Below the pieces are notes generated by a model, which was not told where the DNA came from, searched no databases, and saw nothing but the letters and a program-made list of their open reading frames with translations. A DNA stretch of 64,000 nucleotides from Shewanella aestuarii. GTDB lineage: Bacteria > Pseudomonadota > Gammaproteobacteria > Enterobacterales > Shewanellaceae. Within the stretch, counting starts at the first letter, position 1; every line of letters begins with the position of its first letter. Location of the stretch: the NCBI RefSeq assembly GCF_011765625.1, contig NZ_CP050313.1, positions 1,856,501 to 1,920,500 of the forward strand, written 5' to 3'. Both the position numbers and the translations under genes were made by a program. Of the stretch, positions 28,405-38,081 are shown piece by piece.

Positions 28405-30231
28405 ATGCACTCAGTAGTTCAGTCGGTAACCGAACGTATTATCGAACGCAGTAAAAACTCACGCAAAGCCTATTTACAGGCCTTAAATGATGCAAAAGCG
28501 AAAGGCGTACATCGTAGTGCCTTAAGCTGTGGCAATTTAGCCCATGGATTTGCTGCTTGTAAACCTGCGGAAAAAGATTCATTACGCCAGTTTACGAAAG
28601 CGAATATCGGTATTGTCACTTCATTTAACGATATGCTTTCTGCACATCAACCTTATGAAACTTACCCTACGTTGCTAAAACAAGCATGCGAAGAGGTAGG
28701 CAGTGTTGCCCAAGTTGCAGCGGGTGTACCTGCAATGTGTGATGGGGTAACTCAAGGTCAACCTGGCATGGAGCTTAGTTTGCTTAGCCGTGAAGTCATT
28801 GCAATGTCAACGGCGGTCGGGTTATCTCACAATATGTTCGACGGTGCTTTACTTCTAGGGATTTGCGACAAAATTGTACCTGGTTTATTGATTGGCGCAT
28901 TAAGTTTTGGACATTTGCCAATGCTTTTTGTACCGGCTGGCCCAATGAAATCAGGCATTCCAAATAAAGAAAAAGCGCGTGTTCGTCAAAAGTTTGCTCA
29001 AGGGCTGGTTGGGCGTGATGAGTTATTGGCTGCAGAGTCAGCGTCATACCACAGCGCTGGTACTTGTACCTTCTATGGTACGGCAAATTCGAATCAGTTA
29101 ATGTTAGAAGTGATGGGGTTACAATTGCCTGGTTCATCATTTGTTAATCCTGACGACCCATTACGTGAAGCCTTAAACAAAATGGCGGCTAAACAGGTTT
29201 GTCGCTTAACTGAAATGGGCACCCAATATACCCCAATTGGCGAAGTCGTATGCGAAAAGTCAGTGGTTAACGGCATTGTCGCTTTATTAGCAACTGGCGG
29301 TTCTACCAATCTGACAATGCATATTGTGGCTGCAGCACGTGCTGCGGGTATCATTGTCAATTGGGATGATTTCTCAGATCTTTCTGATGCAACACCTTTA
29401 TTAGCGCGTGTTTACCCTAATGGTCATGCTGATATCAATCATTTCCATGCTGCAGGTGGAATGGCGCTATTGATTAAAGAATTACTTGATGGCGGTTTGT
29501 TACACGAAGATGTTAATACCGTTGCTGGTTTTGGGTTACGTAAATACACCCAAGAACCGAAATTAATTGATGGTGAACTACGTTGGGTTGATGGCATTTC
29601 TGAATCGCTAGACAAAGAAGTATTAACCCATCTTGCTACACCATTCCAAAAGAATGGTGGGCTTAAATTACTTAAAGGTAATTTAGGTCGCTCGGTCATC
29701 AAAGTGTCAGCGGTACCTGATAAAAACCGAGTTGTTGAAGCTCCTGCTATCGTAATTAACGATCAAAACGAAATTGATGCCCTGTTCAAAGACGGTAAAT
29801 TAGATCGTGATTGTGTTGTTGTGGTTAAAGGCCAAGGGCCTAAAGCTAACGGCATGCCTGAACTGCATAAACTGACCCCTTTCTTAGGTAGCTTGCAAGA
29901 TAAAGGCTTTAAAGTCGCCTTGGTGACTGATGGCCGTATGTCGGGTGCATCTGGCAAAGTACCTGCTGCAATTCACTTAACTCCAGAAGCTTTGGATGGT
30001 GGGTTAATTGCCAAAGTACAAGACGGAGACATGATCCGTATCAATGCCGAAACGGGTGAATTAAGTTTACTTGTTGATGATTCAATATTAAATGCTCGTG
30101 AAAGCAGTATTGTTGATTTGAAGCATTCAAGTTATGGCATGGGACGCGAATTGTTTGGTGCATTACGCAGCAATCTAAGCAGTCCTGAAACTGGTGCAAG
30201 AAGTACAAGTGCCATTGACGAAATTTACTAA
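28405..30231 (+). CDS. edd: Phosphogluconate dehydratase
   Basis: 608 aa IlvD/Edd family [4Fe-4S] enzyme; converts 6-phosphogluconate to 2-keto-3-deoxy-6-phosphogluconate. Features: [40 protein letters not shown] with a cluster cysteine, [22 protein letters not shown], and [28 protein letters not shown] at 28391. It follows pgl and precedes eda by 19 bp. Confidence 0.97.
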   Translation: MHSVVQSVTERIIERSKNSRKAYLQALNDAKAKGVHRSALSCGNLAHGFAACKPAEKDSLRQFTKANIGIVTSFNDMLSAHQPYETYPTLLKQACEEVGSVAQVAAGVPAMCDGVTQGQPGMELSLLSREVIAMSTAVGLSHNMFDGALLLGICDKIVPGLLIGALSFGHLPMLFVPAGPMKSGIPNKEKARVRQKFAQGLVGRDELLAAESASYHSAGTCTFYGTANSNQLMLEVMGLQLPGSSFVNPDDPLREALNKMAAKQVCRLTEMGTQYTPIGEVVCEKSVVNGIVALLATGGSTNLTMHIVAAARAAGIIVNWDDFSDLSDATPLLARVYPNGHADINHFHAAGGMALLIKELLDGGLLHEDVNTVAGFGLRKYTQEPKLIDGELRWVDGISESLDKEVLTHLATPFQKNGGLKLLKGNLGRSVIKVSAVPDKNRVVEAPAIVINDQNEIDALFKDGKLDRDCVVVVKGQGPKANGMPELHKLTPFLGSLQDKGFKVALVTDGRMSGASGKVPAAIHLTPEALDGGLIAKVQDGDMIRINAETGELSLLVDDSILNARESSIVDLKHSSYGMGRELFGALRSNLSSPETGARSTSAIDEIY

Positions 30232-30250
30232 AAATTAAGGATAAGTAAGA

Positions 30251-30892
30251 ATGTCTGAAAATAACTGGTCACTACAACCACAAGATGTTTTTAAACGCAG
30301 CCCGATTGTTCCTGTTATGGTGATCAATAAACTTGAGCATGCAGTACCTTTAGCAAAGGCTTTAGTCGCCGGTGGTATTAGTGTATTAGAAGTTACCCTG
30401 CGTACGCCTTGTGCTTTAGAAGCCATTTCACTGATTGCAAAAGAAGTGCCAGAGGCCCTAGTGGGTGCGGGTACTATTTTGAATGAGGCGCAACTTAAAC
30501 AAGCAATTGATGCCGGTGCGCAATTTATTATCACCCCTGGTGCAACAGTCGATTTATTGAAAGCGGCTAAAAATGGCAATGTGCCTTTAATCCCTGGTGT
30601 GGCTAGTATCTCGGAAGTGATGGTAGGCATGGAATTAGGCTATACCCATTTCAAGTTCTTCCCGGCTGAAGCTTCGGGTGGTGTTGATGCGCTTAAGTCT
30701 TTCTCAGGTCCGCTATCAGATATTCGTTTTTGTCCTACTGGCGGCATTAGTCCAGCTACTTACAAAAATTACTTAGCATTAAGTAACGTTGATTGTATTG
30801 GTGGAAGTTGGATTGCACCAACTGATGCGGTTGATTCAGAAGATTGGGGACGTATTACCCAATTATGTAAAGAAGCATTAAACGGTCTGTAA
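30251..30892 (+). CDS. eda: KDPG aldolase / 4-hydroxy-2-oxoglutarate aldolase
   Basis: 213 aa. Cleaves KDPG to pyruvate and glyceraldehyde-3-phosphate. The Schiff-base lysine is in [26 protein letters not shown] carries the catalytic Glu; [16 protein letters not shown] binds phosphate. Last gene of the zwf operon. Its terminator was split by an IS insertion 44 bp after the stop. Confidence 0.96.
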   Translation: MSENNWSLQPQDVFKRSPIVPVMVINKLEHAVPLAKALVAGGISVLEVTLRTPCALEAISLIAKEVPEALVGAGTILNEAQLKQAIDAGAQFIITPGATVDLLKAAKNGNVPLIPGVASISEVMVGMELGYTHFKFFPAEASGGVDALKSFSGPLSDIRFCPTGGISPATYKNYLALSNVDCIGGSWIAPTDAVDSEDWGRITQLCKEALNGL

Positions 30893-30913
30893 GCCGGTAA
30901 ATGTATTGCCTAT

Positions 30914-30935
30914 GTTAAAAACCAGCTGAATAAGC
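30914..30935 (+). terminator. Left half of the eda terminator, interrupted by the IS
   Basis: AAAAACCAGCTGAATAAGC ends at the IS junction. The missing right arm lies beyond the IS at 32422-32440. Rejoining them gives AAAACCAGCT-GAATA-AGCTGGTTTT plus a T-run, a strong terminator. This arm ends in the 11-bp target duplication GCTGAATAAGC. Confidence 0.85.
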
Positions 30936-30954
30936 CTGTCTCTTATACACAAAT
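30936..30954 (+). repeat. IS left terminal inverted repeat
   Basis: The first 16 bases, CTGTCTCTTATACACA, equal the start of the Tn5 mosaic end. It pairs with 32403-32421. Confidence 0.9.
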
Positions 30955-30984
30955 CCCTGCTAAGAAATTAGCAGGGATTTTTTT
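30951..30984 (+). terminator. Terminator hairpin inside the IS left end
   Basis: The 13-bp perfect stem AAATCCCTGCTAA / TTAGCAGGGATTT with a GAAA loop is followed by more T. It would stop eda read-through before the transposase gene. Confidence 0.85.
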
Positions 30985-31004
30985 GAACTAAATCCCTAAT
31001 TCGA

Positions 31005-31013
31005 GATCAGATC
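31005..31013. promoter_or_regulatory. Twin GATC sites before the transposase
   Basis: GATCAGATC gives two Dam sites in the likely transposase promoter region. Tn5 and Tn10 use Dam methylation at such sites to limit expression. Confidence 0.5.
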
Positions 31014-31030
31014 TCCAAATGATTTGGAGA
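31012..31030 (+). other. RBS-sequestering hairpin
   Basis: TCTCCAAAT-G-ATTTGGAGA is a perfect inverted repeat whose right arm is the transposase Shine-Dalgarno (GGAGA, 31026-31030). In a read-through mRNA it would hide the ribosome binding site. Confidence 0.75.
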
Positions 31031-31036
31031 AATACG

Positions 31037-32410
31037 ATGATTGATAAACACCAACAGTGGGCAGAGCAACAGTTTGGTCAAGTAAATTTAGGTGATCCCA
31101 GAAGAACCTCTCGTTTGGTAAAGTTAGCGTCAACCTTAGCTGCTAACCCTGGAAAACCAATTGTGAATATTAGTCAGTCACCTGCCGATATGGAAGGAGC
31201 CTATCGGTTCATACGTAATGAAAATATAGAAGCATCCACCATTGCAGAAGCGGGATTTAAGGCCACCGCAACGGGCGCGCAACAACACAATCTGTTACTT
31301 GCTTTAGAAGATACCACGAATATCGTTTATAGCCATCGCTCTATTCGTGAGGAATTGGGCCATATTAACCAAGGCAACCGTCATCGTGGTTTGCTTGCTC
31401 ACAGTATCGTCTTATTTGCACCAGAATCATCTGAAGTCGTTGGCCTTATTGAGCAGCAGCGATGGACACGAGATATAAATACACGAGGCAAACGACGAAC
31501 TAAGACACCAGTACCTTATTCGGAAAAAGAGAGCTATAAGTGGGAGCGAGCTTCTCGCAACATGGCTAAACGGCTGGGAGATAACCTTGATAAGGTGATA
31601 TCCGTTTGTGATCGTGAGGCCGACATCTATGATTATTTGCAGTATAAGCTGAACAATCAGCAGCGTTTTGTTGTCCGTTCGATGATGAGTAGACATATAG
31701 AAGAAGGTGAGCACAAACTATTTCACTATGCTTCTGAATTAACCAGTGCGGGTCAAAAGAGAATTCATATAGCTCAAAAAGCAGGACGAAAAGCCCGCAC
31801 AGCAACGTTAGACATTACCTTCTCTGCGGTGACACTTAAAGTACCCTCGAATAAGAAAGGTGGATCATTGCCTGTTTATTATGTGGGTTGCGAGGAAAGA
31901 GGTAACTCAGACAGTAACCTAAACTGGCATTTAATCACCAACGAGCCAATACATACAAAAGAAGACGCCCTCAATATTGTCAGTCACTATGAACATCGCT
32001 GGCTCGTTGAGGAGTACCACAAAGTCTGGAAAACAGATGGCACCGACATCGAAAGCTCAAGACTGCAAAGTTTAAGTAATGTAGAAAGATTGGTGACTAT
32101 AAACGCTTTTATAGCCACTCGAATTCTGCAACTAAAATTCGCTCATAGCCATGCAACAAACGTAAGTTGCGAGCAGGTTTTAACACCGAAAGCGTGGAAA
32201 TTACTGTGGCTTAAACAAATAAAAACGCCACTTCCTGACTCCCCACCAAATATGCACTGGGCTTATGCAGAGTTAGCGAAACTAGGAGGTTGGAAAGATA
32301 CAAAACGCACGGGGCGTGCGTCTGTAAAGGTATTATGGCAAGGATGGTTTAAGTTACAAACCATCCTTGAGGGCTACGAGTTAGCTAAGTCTCTTGAGTC
32401 AAACTTGTGA
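31037..32410 (+). CDS. IS4-family transposase (Tn5/IS50-like)
   Basis: 457 aa from ATG 31037, six bases after GGAGA; an ATG at 31019 lies inside the hairpin and is unlikely. DDE transposase: ALEDTTNIVYSH gives the first Asp, ISVCDREADIYDY the second, and YEHRWLVEEYHKVWK is the Y-(2)-R-(3)-E-(6)-K signature with the catalytic Glu. The N-terminus (WAEQQFGQVNLGDPRRTSRL) matches the Tn5 DNA-binding region. No frameshift. The stop codon TGA lies inside the right terminal repeat. Confidence 0.93.
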   Translation: MIDKHQQWAEQQFGQVNLGDPRRTSRLVKLASTLAANPGKPIVNISQSPADMEGAYRFIRNENIEASTIAEAGFKATATGAQQHNLLLALEDTTNIVYSHRSIREELGHINQGNRHRGLLAHSIVLFAPESSEVVGLIEQQRWTRDINTRGKRRTKTPVPYSEKESYKWERASRNMAKRLGDNLDKVISVCDREADIYDYLQYKLNNQQRFVVRSMMSRHIEEGEHKLFHYASELTSAGQKRIHIAQKAGRKARTATLDITFSAVTLKVPSNKKGGSLPVYYVGCEERGNSDSNLNWHLITNEPIHTKEDALNIVSHYEHRWLVEEYHKVWKTDGTDIESSRLQSLSNVERLVTINAFIATRILQLKFAHSHATNVSCEQVLTPKAWKLLWLKQIKTPLPDSPPNMHWAYAELAKLGGWKDTKRTGRASVKVLWQGWFKLQTILEGYELAKSLESNL

Positions 32411-32421
32411 TCAAGAGACAG
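32403..32421 (-). repeat. IS right terminal inverted repeat
   Basis: Reverse complement CTGTCTCTTGATCACAAGT, with an internal GATC as in the IS50 inside end. Confidence 0.9.
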
Positions 32422-32440
32422 GCTGAATAAGCTGGTTTTT
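32422..32440 (+). terminator. Right half of the eda terminator
   Basis: GCTGAATAAGC (target duplication) continues into TGGTTTTTTT, the right arm and T-run separated from the left arm by the IS. Confidence 0.8.
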
Positions 32441-32568
32441 TTATCGCAAATTTTTACTAAACAACATTTTTAGTAATTAACTCAAGACTAATGAGTCAAA
32501 AACACCGATAATTCCAGCTAATTTTACAATCGACATGATTGAACTCGCCTACTACTGGATATTATTCA

Positions 32569-34752
32569 ATGGAAATAAAAGTTAACTTTCTTGAAAACCT
32601 CAGACTTGAAGCCAAGTTTGATGACTTTACTGTGACAGCAGATCAACCTATCCGTTATAAAGGTGATGGTTCTGCACCCAGTCCTTTTGATTACTTTTTA
32701 GCGTCATCAGCGCTTTGCGCAGCCTATTTTATTAAGGTGTATTGTAAAGCGCGTGATATTCCAACTGAAAATATTCGTTTGTCACAAAACAATATTGTTG
32801 ATCCTGAAGATCGTTACAACCAAATTTTTCAAATACAAGTTGAATTACCGGAAGACATTTCTGATAAAGACAAACAGGGCATTTTACGTTCAATAGACCG
32901 TTGCACCGTAAAAAAAGTGGTACAGACTGGCCCTGAATTTAAAATTGAAACCGTTGATAATTTAGCCGCTGACGCCAATGCAATGCTTATGGGGCAGCCT
33001 GATAGTCATGCTAGCACATTCATTTTAGGTAAAGATTTACCGCTTGAGCAGACAATAGCCAATATGACAGGCATGTTAGCTGATTTAGGCATGAAAATTG
33101 AGATATCCTCATGGCGCAACATCGTACCGAATGTGTGGTCACTACATATCCGTGATGCCGCATCACCTATGTGTTTTACTAATGGCAAAGGTGCGACTAA
33201 AGAAAGCGCGCTTTGTTCAGCGTTAGGAGAGTTTATAGAACGTTTAAATTGTAATTTCTTTTATAACGATCAATTTTTTGGCGATGAGATTGCTAACAGC
33301 GAATTTGTTCATTACCCGAATGAAAAATGGTTTGAACTGGAAGATGATGATTCATTACCAACAGGAATTTTGGATGAGTATTGCCTAGAAATATACAATC
33401 CAGATGGAGAACTGTGTGGCTCACACTTAATCGATACTAACTCAGGTAATATTGAGCGCGGTATTTGTACTATCCCGTATGTTCGTCAGTCTGATGGTGA
33501 AACGGTTTATATTCCGTCTAACTTGATTGAAAACTTATTTTTAAGCAACGGCATGAGTGCGGGTAATAACCTTGAAGAAGCCAAGGTGCAATGTTTATCA
33601 GAAATCTTTGAACGTGCAGTTAAACGCCAAATTATTGAGCAAGAACTGGTTCTGCCAGATGTGCCAATGACAGTGCTTGAGAAATTCCCGAATATTTTAG
33701 CGGGTATCCAAGGTCTAGAAGCTCAAGGCTTCCCTGTTGTTGTTAAAGATGCTTCTTTAGGTGGCCAATTCCCAGTAATGTGTGTCACCTTGATGAACCC
33801 AAGAACCGGCGGTGTATTTGCTTCTTTTGGTGCTCATCCAAGTTTTGAGGTGGCTTTAGAGCGCAGTTTAACGGAATTACTACAAGGGCGAAGTTTTGAA
33901 GGTTTAAATGACGTGCCTAAGCCAACCTTTAACAGCATGACAGTTACCGAGCCGGAAAACTTTGTGGAACACTTTATCGATTCAACAGGGGTGATCTCTT
34001 GGCGTTTCTTTAGTAGCAAAGCCGACTACGAGTTTTGTGAGTGGGATTTTTCGGGCACAAGTGAACAAGAAGCTGCCAGCTTATTTGGCATTTTGGAAAC
34101 CATGGGCAAAGAAGTATATGTGGCAGAGTTTACTGGTTTAGGTGCCTCAGTTTGCCGTATTTTAGTACCTGAATATTCTGAAGTGTATCCTGTTGATGAT
34201 TTGATTTGGGATAACACTAATAAAGCCTTAGATTATCGTGAAGACATTTTAAATCTGCATTCTTTATCAGATGATGAACTCGCTGATTTGGTTGAGCGTT
34301 TAGAAGAAAGTCAGCTTGATAATTACACAGATATCAAAACGTTAATTGGCATTGTATTTGATGACAATACAGTTTGGGGTCAGTTAACCATCATTGAATT
34401 GAAAATTTTAATCTACCTTGCTTTAGGTCAGTTAGAAGATGCTGTCGATTTGGTTGATGCCTACTTGCAATACAATGACAACACAGTACAACGTGGATTA
34501 TTTTACCAAGCAGTTAGCGCAGTTTTAGAAGTCACCTTAGATGAAGATTTAGCACTCGAACATTTCATGACTAATTTTAGCCGGATGTTTGGCGAAGAAG
34601 TGATTAACGCAGCTGTAGGCTCTGTATCAGGTAATGTTAGGTTTTATGGTTTGACTAAAACCAGTACTAAACTTGAGGGTATTGAACCGCATTTACGCTT
34701 GATTGAAAGTTATAAAAAGCTTCATCATGCTCGCGCAAAAGCAGTTGTATAA
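32569..34752 (+). CDS. ycaO: OsmC domain / YcaO domain protein
   Basis: 727 aa from ATG 32569 (MEIKVNFLENLRLEAKF). The TTG at 32539 would add ten unconserved residues. Residues 1-140 are an OsmC-like domain (ASSALCAAYFIKVYCKARDI). The middle is the YcaO ATP-binding domain, with GKGATKESALCSALGEFIER and AKVQCLSEIFERAVK containing the conserved Glu residues. A C-terminal helical region of about 160 aa (TPR-like) follows. E. coli YcaO lacks the OsmC part and is implicated in ribosomal protein S12 beta-methylthiolation with RimO. YcaO domains activate amide bonds with ATP. Single gene, after the IS. Confidence 0.88.
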   Translation: MEIKVNFLENLRLEAKFDDFTVTADQPIRYKGDGSAPSPFDYFLASSALCAAYFIKVYCKARDIPTENIRLSQNNIVDPEDRYNQIFQIQVELPEDISDKDKQGILRSIDRCTVKKVVQTGPEFKIETVDNLAADANAMLMGQPDSHASTFILGKDLPLEQTIANMTGMLADLGMKIEISSWRNIVPNVWSLHIRDAASPMCFTNGKGATKESALCSALGEFIERLNCNFFYNDQFFGDEIANSEFVHYPNEKWFELEDDDSLPTGILDEYCLEIYNPDGELCGSHLIDTNSGNIERGICTIPYVRQSDGETVYIPSNLIENLFLSNGMSAGNNLEEAKVQCLSEIFERAVKRQIIEQELVLPDVPMTVLEKFPNILAGIQGLEAQGFPVVVKDASLGGQFPVMCVTLMNPRTGGVFASFGAHPSFEVALERSLTELLQGRSFEGLNDVPKPTFNSMTVTEPENFVEHFIDSTGVISWRFFSSKADYEFCEWDFSGTSEQEAASLFGILETMGKEVYVAEFTGLGASVCRILVPEYSEVYPVDDLIWDNTNKALDYREDILNLHSLSDDELADLVERLEESQLDNYTDIKTLIGIVFDDNTVWGQLTIIELKILIYLALGQLEDAVDLVDAYLQYNDNTVQRGLFYQAVSAVLEVTLDEDLALEHFMTNFSRMFGEEVINAAVGSVSGNVRFYGLTKTSTKLEGIEPHLRLIESYKKLHHARAKAVV

Positions 34753-34778
34753 AGGCGTTATACCGTCATTAAATAAAC

Positions 34779-34805
34779 CCAAGCCCATCAATTTGATGGG
34801 CTTGG
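34779..34805. terminator. Bidirectional terminator between ycaO and pabB
   Basis: CCAAGCCCATCA / TGATGGGCTTGG, a strong GC stem between convergent genes. The T-tract is better on the minus strand. Confidence 0.7.
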
Positions 34806-34824
34806 AGTATTGATATTGTTTAAT

Positions 34825-36249
34825 TTATAACTGTGCCAGTATCGGCAAGATCTTACTCACTTTATCAAAGCTTTCTTGATATTCAGCTTCAGCATTTGAA
34901 TCAGCCACAACACCGCCACCAGCCCAGCAAAATATTTTATTATTTTCAGTGACCAGGGTGCGAATTGTAATGCTGGTATCCATTTTTCCATCTTGACTGA
35001 TATAACCAATACTCCCGCAATACATGTTACGCCTTGACGGTTCAAGCTGCTCAATAATTTGCATTGCACGTACTTTAGGCGCACCAGTAATCGATCCACC
35101 AGGAAAAGCAGCTTTAAGTAAATCGGTGGCACAATAGCTATCCGCTAATATCGCAGTCACAGTACTGACTAAATGATGCACAGCTGGAAAGCTTTCTATG
35201 GCAAATAGTGTTGGCACGTTAACGCTACCCGCAGCTGCGACTTTACCTATGTCGTTTCTTAATAGATCGACAATCATCACATTCTCAGCGCGATCTTTTT
35301 CTGATGACTGTAATTTCAACGCTTGTTGCTTGTCGTCGATTTCATTGCTTAGCCGAGGCAGTGTGCCTTTTATGGGTTTGGTTTGTATAAGCCGATCATC
35401 TAACTGAATAAATCGCTCGGGCGATATAGATAATATGCAATGCTCAGGCAAGCGAATAAATGCGGAAAAGGGCGCTTGATTATGAGCTGACAAAGCACAA
35501 TATGCTTGCCATTCATCACCTGTATACTGGGCTTCAAAACGCTGGGTTAAATTGATTTGATAACAGTCACCACTCAACAAATATTGCTGAACTTGATTAA
35601 ACTTGGATACATAGTCTTCCTTAGTCGTTTGATTATGCCAATCTGTTAGTAGCGTAAATTTAGTTTTTGGTTTAGTAATTCCAGCAATTTTTAATTTTGT
35701 TTGAATATGATTGAATGTATTCTGATGTGCATCTTTACTGCCTAAAAAGCAATGAAACCAGCACTTTTTACTGTAATCAAAAACAAAAGACTCATCGTAA
35801 AAGCCAATGTTTATTTCATTGAGATGAATATCATTCATCGCAGATTCAGCCAATTTTTCTATACTGCGGCCTAAGTCATACCCAAATGCACCAAGAGCTC
35901 CGGCACTAAATGGCAATGAACAAGCATGTTGTTGAGGATAAAGTTGTTGCTGGCAAAATTTGAGCGCATCAAAGGCAATGTGGGTGTGCTGAGTTAGATA
36001 CTGTTTGATGGTGCGAGTTAGTTCTGGCGGGAGATGATTCGACTCGAATTGTGGATTAATGCCATGACCAACTAACGTGGCAACAGGCTTGCAAACCATG
36101 ATGTCAAATTGTGCATCTTGATGAGAAGCATTGGCCGAGTCAAGTAACATTGCCCAAGGTTCATCTGAAATTAGAGCAAATAAATCATGTGGTGATAATG
36201 ACCAATCTAATGGGGTAACTGTCAGTGTGTTGTCACTGCGATAGTTCAT
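34825..36249 (-). CDS. pabB: Aminodeoxychorismate synthase component I
   Basis: 474 aa from ATG 36249 (MNYRSDNTLTV), with TAAGG seven bases upstream. Chorismate-binding enzyme making 4-amino-4-deoxychorismate for folate. The C-terminal catalytic block contains PIKGTLPR (PIKGT-type motif of PabB), EKDRAENVMIVDLLRNDIG, FPGGSITGAPKVRAM and YCGSIGYI. The PIKGT Lys separates PabB from anthranilate synthase TrpE. The N-terminal half is weakly conserved. Not in an operon. Confidence 0.93.
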   Translation of the reverse strand: MNYRSDNTLTVTPLDWSLSPHDLFALISDEPWAMLLDSANASHQDAQFDIMVCKPVATLVGHGINPQFESNHLPPELTRTIKQYLTQHTHIAFDALKFCQQQLYPQQHACSLPFSAGALGAFGYDLGRSIEKLAESAMNDIHLNEINIGFYDESFVFDYSKKCWFHCFLGSKDAHQNTFNHIQTKLKIAGITKPKTKFTLLTDWHNQTTKEDYVSKFNQVQQYLLSGDCYQINLTQRFEAQYTGDEWQAYCALSAHNQAPFSAFIRLPEHCILSISPERFIQLDDRLIQTKPIKGTLPRLSNEIDDKQQALKLQSSEKDRAENVMIVDLLRNDIGKVAAAGSVNVPTLFAIESFPAVHHLVSTVTAILADSYCATDLLKAAFPGGSITGAPKVRAMQIIEQLEPSRRNMYCGSIGYISQDGKMDTSITIRTLVTENNKIFCWAGGGVVADSNAEAEYQESFDKVSKILPILAQL

Positions 36250-36389
36250 CAATTAACCTTAATCTCAAAATGTGCGGTAGCCCAAAAAGGATGGAAAGAG
36301 TATCATATCGGCTACTAAAGGATTCAAATTAGTTATTTTACATAACATTAAATAAAAACGATAAACAAGTTAGGCTGGAGCGCCCCATT

Positions 36390-37937
36390 ATGTCTATGAA
36401 CATCGAGACTTCCTCTACACCTGTTGTAATCAAACAGGCCGATTTTATTGAAAGTATTGCTGATTCTCTACAATATATTTCGTATTACCACCCAAAAGAT
36501 TTCGTTGATGCTATGTATAAAGCCTATCAACGTGAAGAAAGTGCAGCGGCCAAAGATGCTATTGCACAAATCTTAATTAACTCACGTATGTCTGCTGAAG
36601 GTAAACGTCCTTTATGTCAAGACACGGGTATTGTTACCACGTTTGTTAAAATTGGTATGAATGTCAGTTGGGATAAAACCGATATGACAGTACAGCAAAT
36701 GGTTGATGAAGGTGTTCGCCGTGCTTACATCAATCCAGACAACCCATTACGGGCGTCAATTGTTGCCGATCCTGCTGGGGCGCGCAAAAACACTCGTGAC
36801 AATACGCCATCTGTTGTACACATTGATATGGTTGCGGGTAATCAAGTTGAAGTGATGATTGCTGCCAAAGGTGGCGGGTCTGAAAACAAATCTAAAATGG
36901 CGATGTTAAATCCTTCTGATGATATTGCGGCATGGGTTGAAAAAACCTTACCGACTATGGGGGCAGGTTGGTGCCCACCTGGCATGTTAGGCATAGGTAT
37001 TGGTGGAACAGCGGAAAAAGCTGCCGTGATGGCAAAAGAGTCATTAATGGATCCGGTTGATATTCATGACTTGATTGAGAAAGGCGCACAAACTGCAGAA
37101 GAAATACTTCGTTTAGATATTTTTGAACGAGCTAATAACTTAGGCATAGGTGCACAAGGATTAGGTGGCTTAACCACAGTGTTAGACATCAAAATTAAAT
37201 CGGCCCCAACTCATGCGGCATCAAAGCCGGTGGTCATGATCCCAAATTGTGCCGCCACCCGCCATGTACATTTCCATCTTGATGGCAAGGGTCCTGCACA
37301 ATTAACCCCACCGTCGTTAGCCGATTGGCCTGAAATTACCCGTGAAGCAGGTGAAAACACACACCGTGTTAATTTAGATACCGTTACCCAAGCTGAAATT
37401 GAAACCTGGAAAAGCGGTGATACCTTGTTACTAAATGGCAAAATGCTGACGGGTCGTGATGCTGCGCACAAGCGCATTCAAACACTACTTGATTCAGGAG
37501 AAGGTTTGCCTGAGGGTGTTGATTTTACAGGTAAGTTTATTTACTACGTTGGCCCGGTTGATCCGGTTGGCGATGAAGTTGTTGGTCCTGCAGGCCCAAC
37601 AACAGCAACCCGTATGGATAAGTTTACTGACATGATGTTAGAAAAAACGGGTTTAATGGGCATGATTGGCAAATCAGAACGTGGACCACAAACCGTTGAA
37701 TCTATCAAAAAGCACAAAGCAGTTTATCTAATGGCAGTTGGCGGTGCAGCGTATCTTGTTTCAAAAGCCATTAAAAAATCGCGTGTTGTGGCTTTTGAAG
37801 ATTTAGGCATGGAAGCCATTTACGAGTTTGAAGTACAAGATATGCCTGTAACAGTGGCGGTTGATTCAAATGGTGTTAATGCCCATGAAACGGGGCCAGC
37901 TATTTGGAAAATTAATATTGCCAAGAATAAAGTTTAG
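36390..37937 (+). CDS. fumA: Class I fumarate hydratase
   Basis: 515 aa [4Fe-4S] fumarase, interconverts fumarate and malate. Cluster and substrate motifs: RPLCQDTGIVTTFVK, AAKGGGSENKSKMAML, IPNCAATRHVHFHL and GGAAYLVSKAIKKSR. The N- and C-terminal domains are fused in one chain as in E. coli FumA/FumB. Which paralogue (FumA or FumB) cannot be told. Followed by a long-stem terminator. Confidence 0.94.
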   Translation: MSMNIETSSTPVVIKQADFIESIADSLQYISYYHPKDFVDAMYKAYQREESAAAKDAIAQILINSRMSAEGKRPLCQDTGIVTTFVKIGMNVSWDKTDMTVQQMVDEGVRRAYINPDNPLRASIVADPAGARKNTRDNTPSVVHIDMVAGNQVEVMIAAKGGGSENKSKMAMLNPSDDIAAWVEKTLPTMGAGWCPPGMLGIGIGGTAEKAAVMAKESLMDPVDIHDLIEKGAQTAEEILRLDIFERANNLGIGAQGLGGLTTVLDIKIKSAPTHAASKPVVMIPNCAATRHVHFHLDGKGPAQLTPPSLADWPEITREAGENTHRVNLDTVTQAEIETWKSGDTLLLNGKMLTGRDAAHKRIQTLLDSGEGLPEGVDFTGKFIYYVGPVDPVGDEVVGPAGPTTATRMDKFTDMMLEKTGLMGMIGKSERGPQTVESIKKHKAVYLMAVGGAAYLVSKAIKKSRVVAFEDLGMEAIYEFEVQDMPVTVAVDSNGVNAHETGPAIWKINIAKNKV

Positions 37938-37980
37938 TCAGTGCGTTTTTGCATAATTACTAGATAGCACGAAAATACCG

Positions 37981-38027
37981 CGCTCAGGTTTGCCTTTTAG
38001 TTTATTAGGGTTGCCTGAGCGTTTTGT
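37981..38027 (+). terminator. Terminator after fumA
   Basis: CGCTCAGG / CCTGAGCG arms with a 25-nt loop, followed by TTTT. Confidence 0.65.
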
Positions 38028-38081
38028 ATTAGATAGGCTGCTTAACGCTTACAAACAACAATTCAAGAGAATATCAATAAT

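Larger units (their letters stand above)
30936..32421 (+). mobile_element. IS4-family, IS50 (Tn5)-like insertion sequence, apparently intact
   Basis: 1486 bp. The left end is CTGTCTCTTATACACAAAT and the right end (reverse complement) is CTGTCTCTTGATCACAAGT; 15 of 19 bases match. The left end includes a DnaA-box-like TTATACACA and the right end a GATC, as in IS50 outside and inside ends. It is flanked by the 11-bp direct repeat GCTGAATAAGC (30925-30935 and 32422-32432). One full-length transposase is encoded, so it may be active. Confidence 0.93.
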
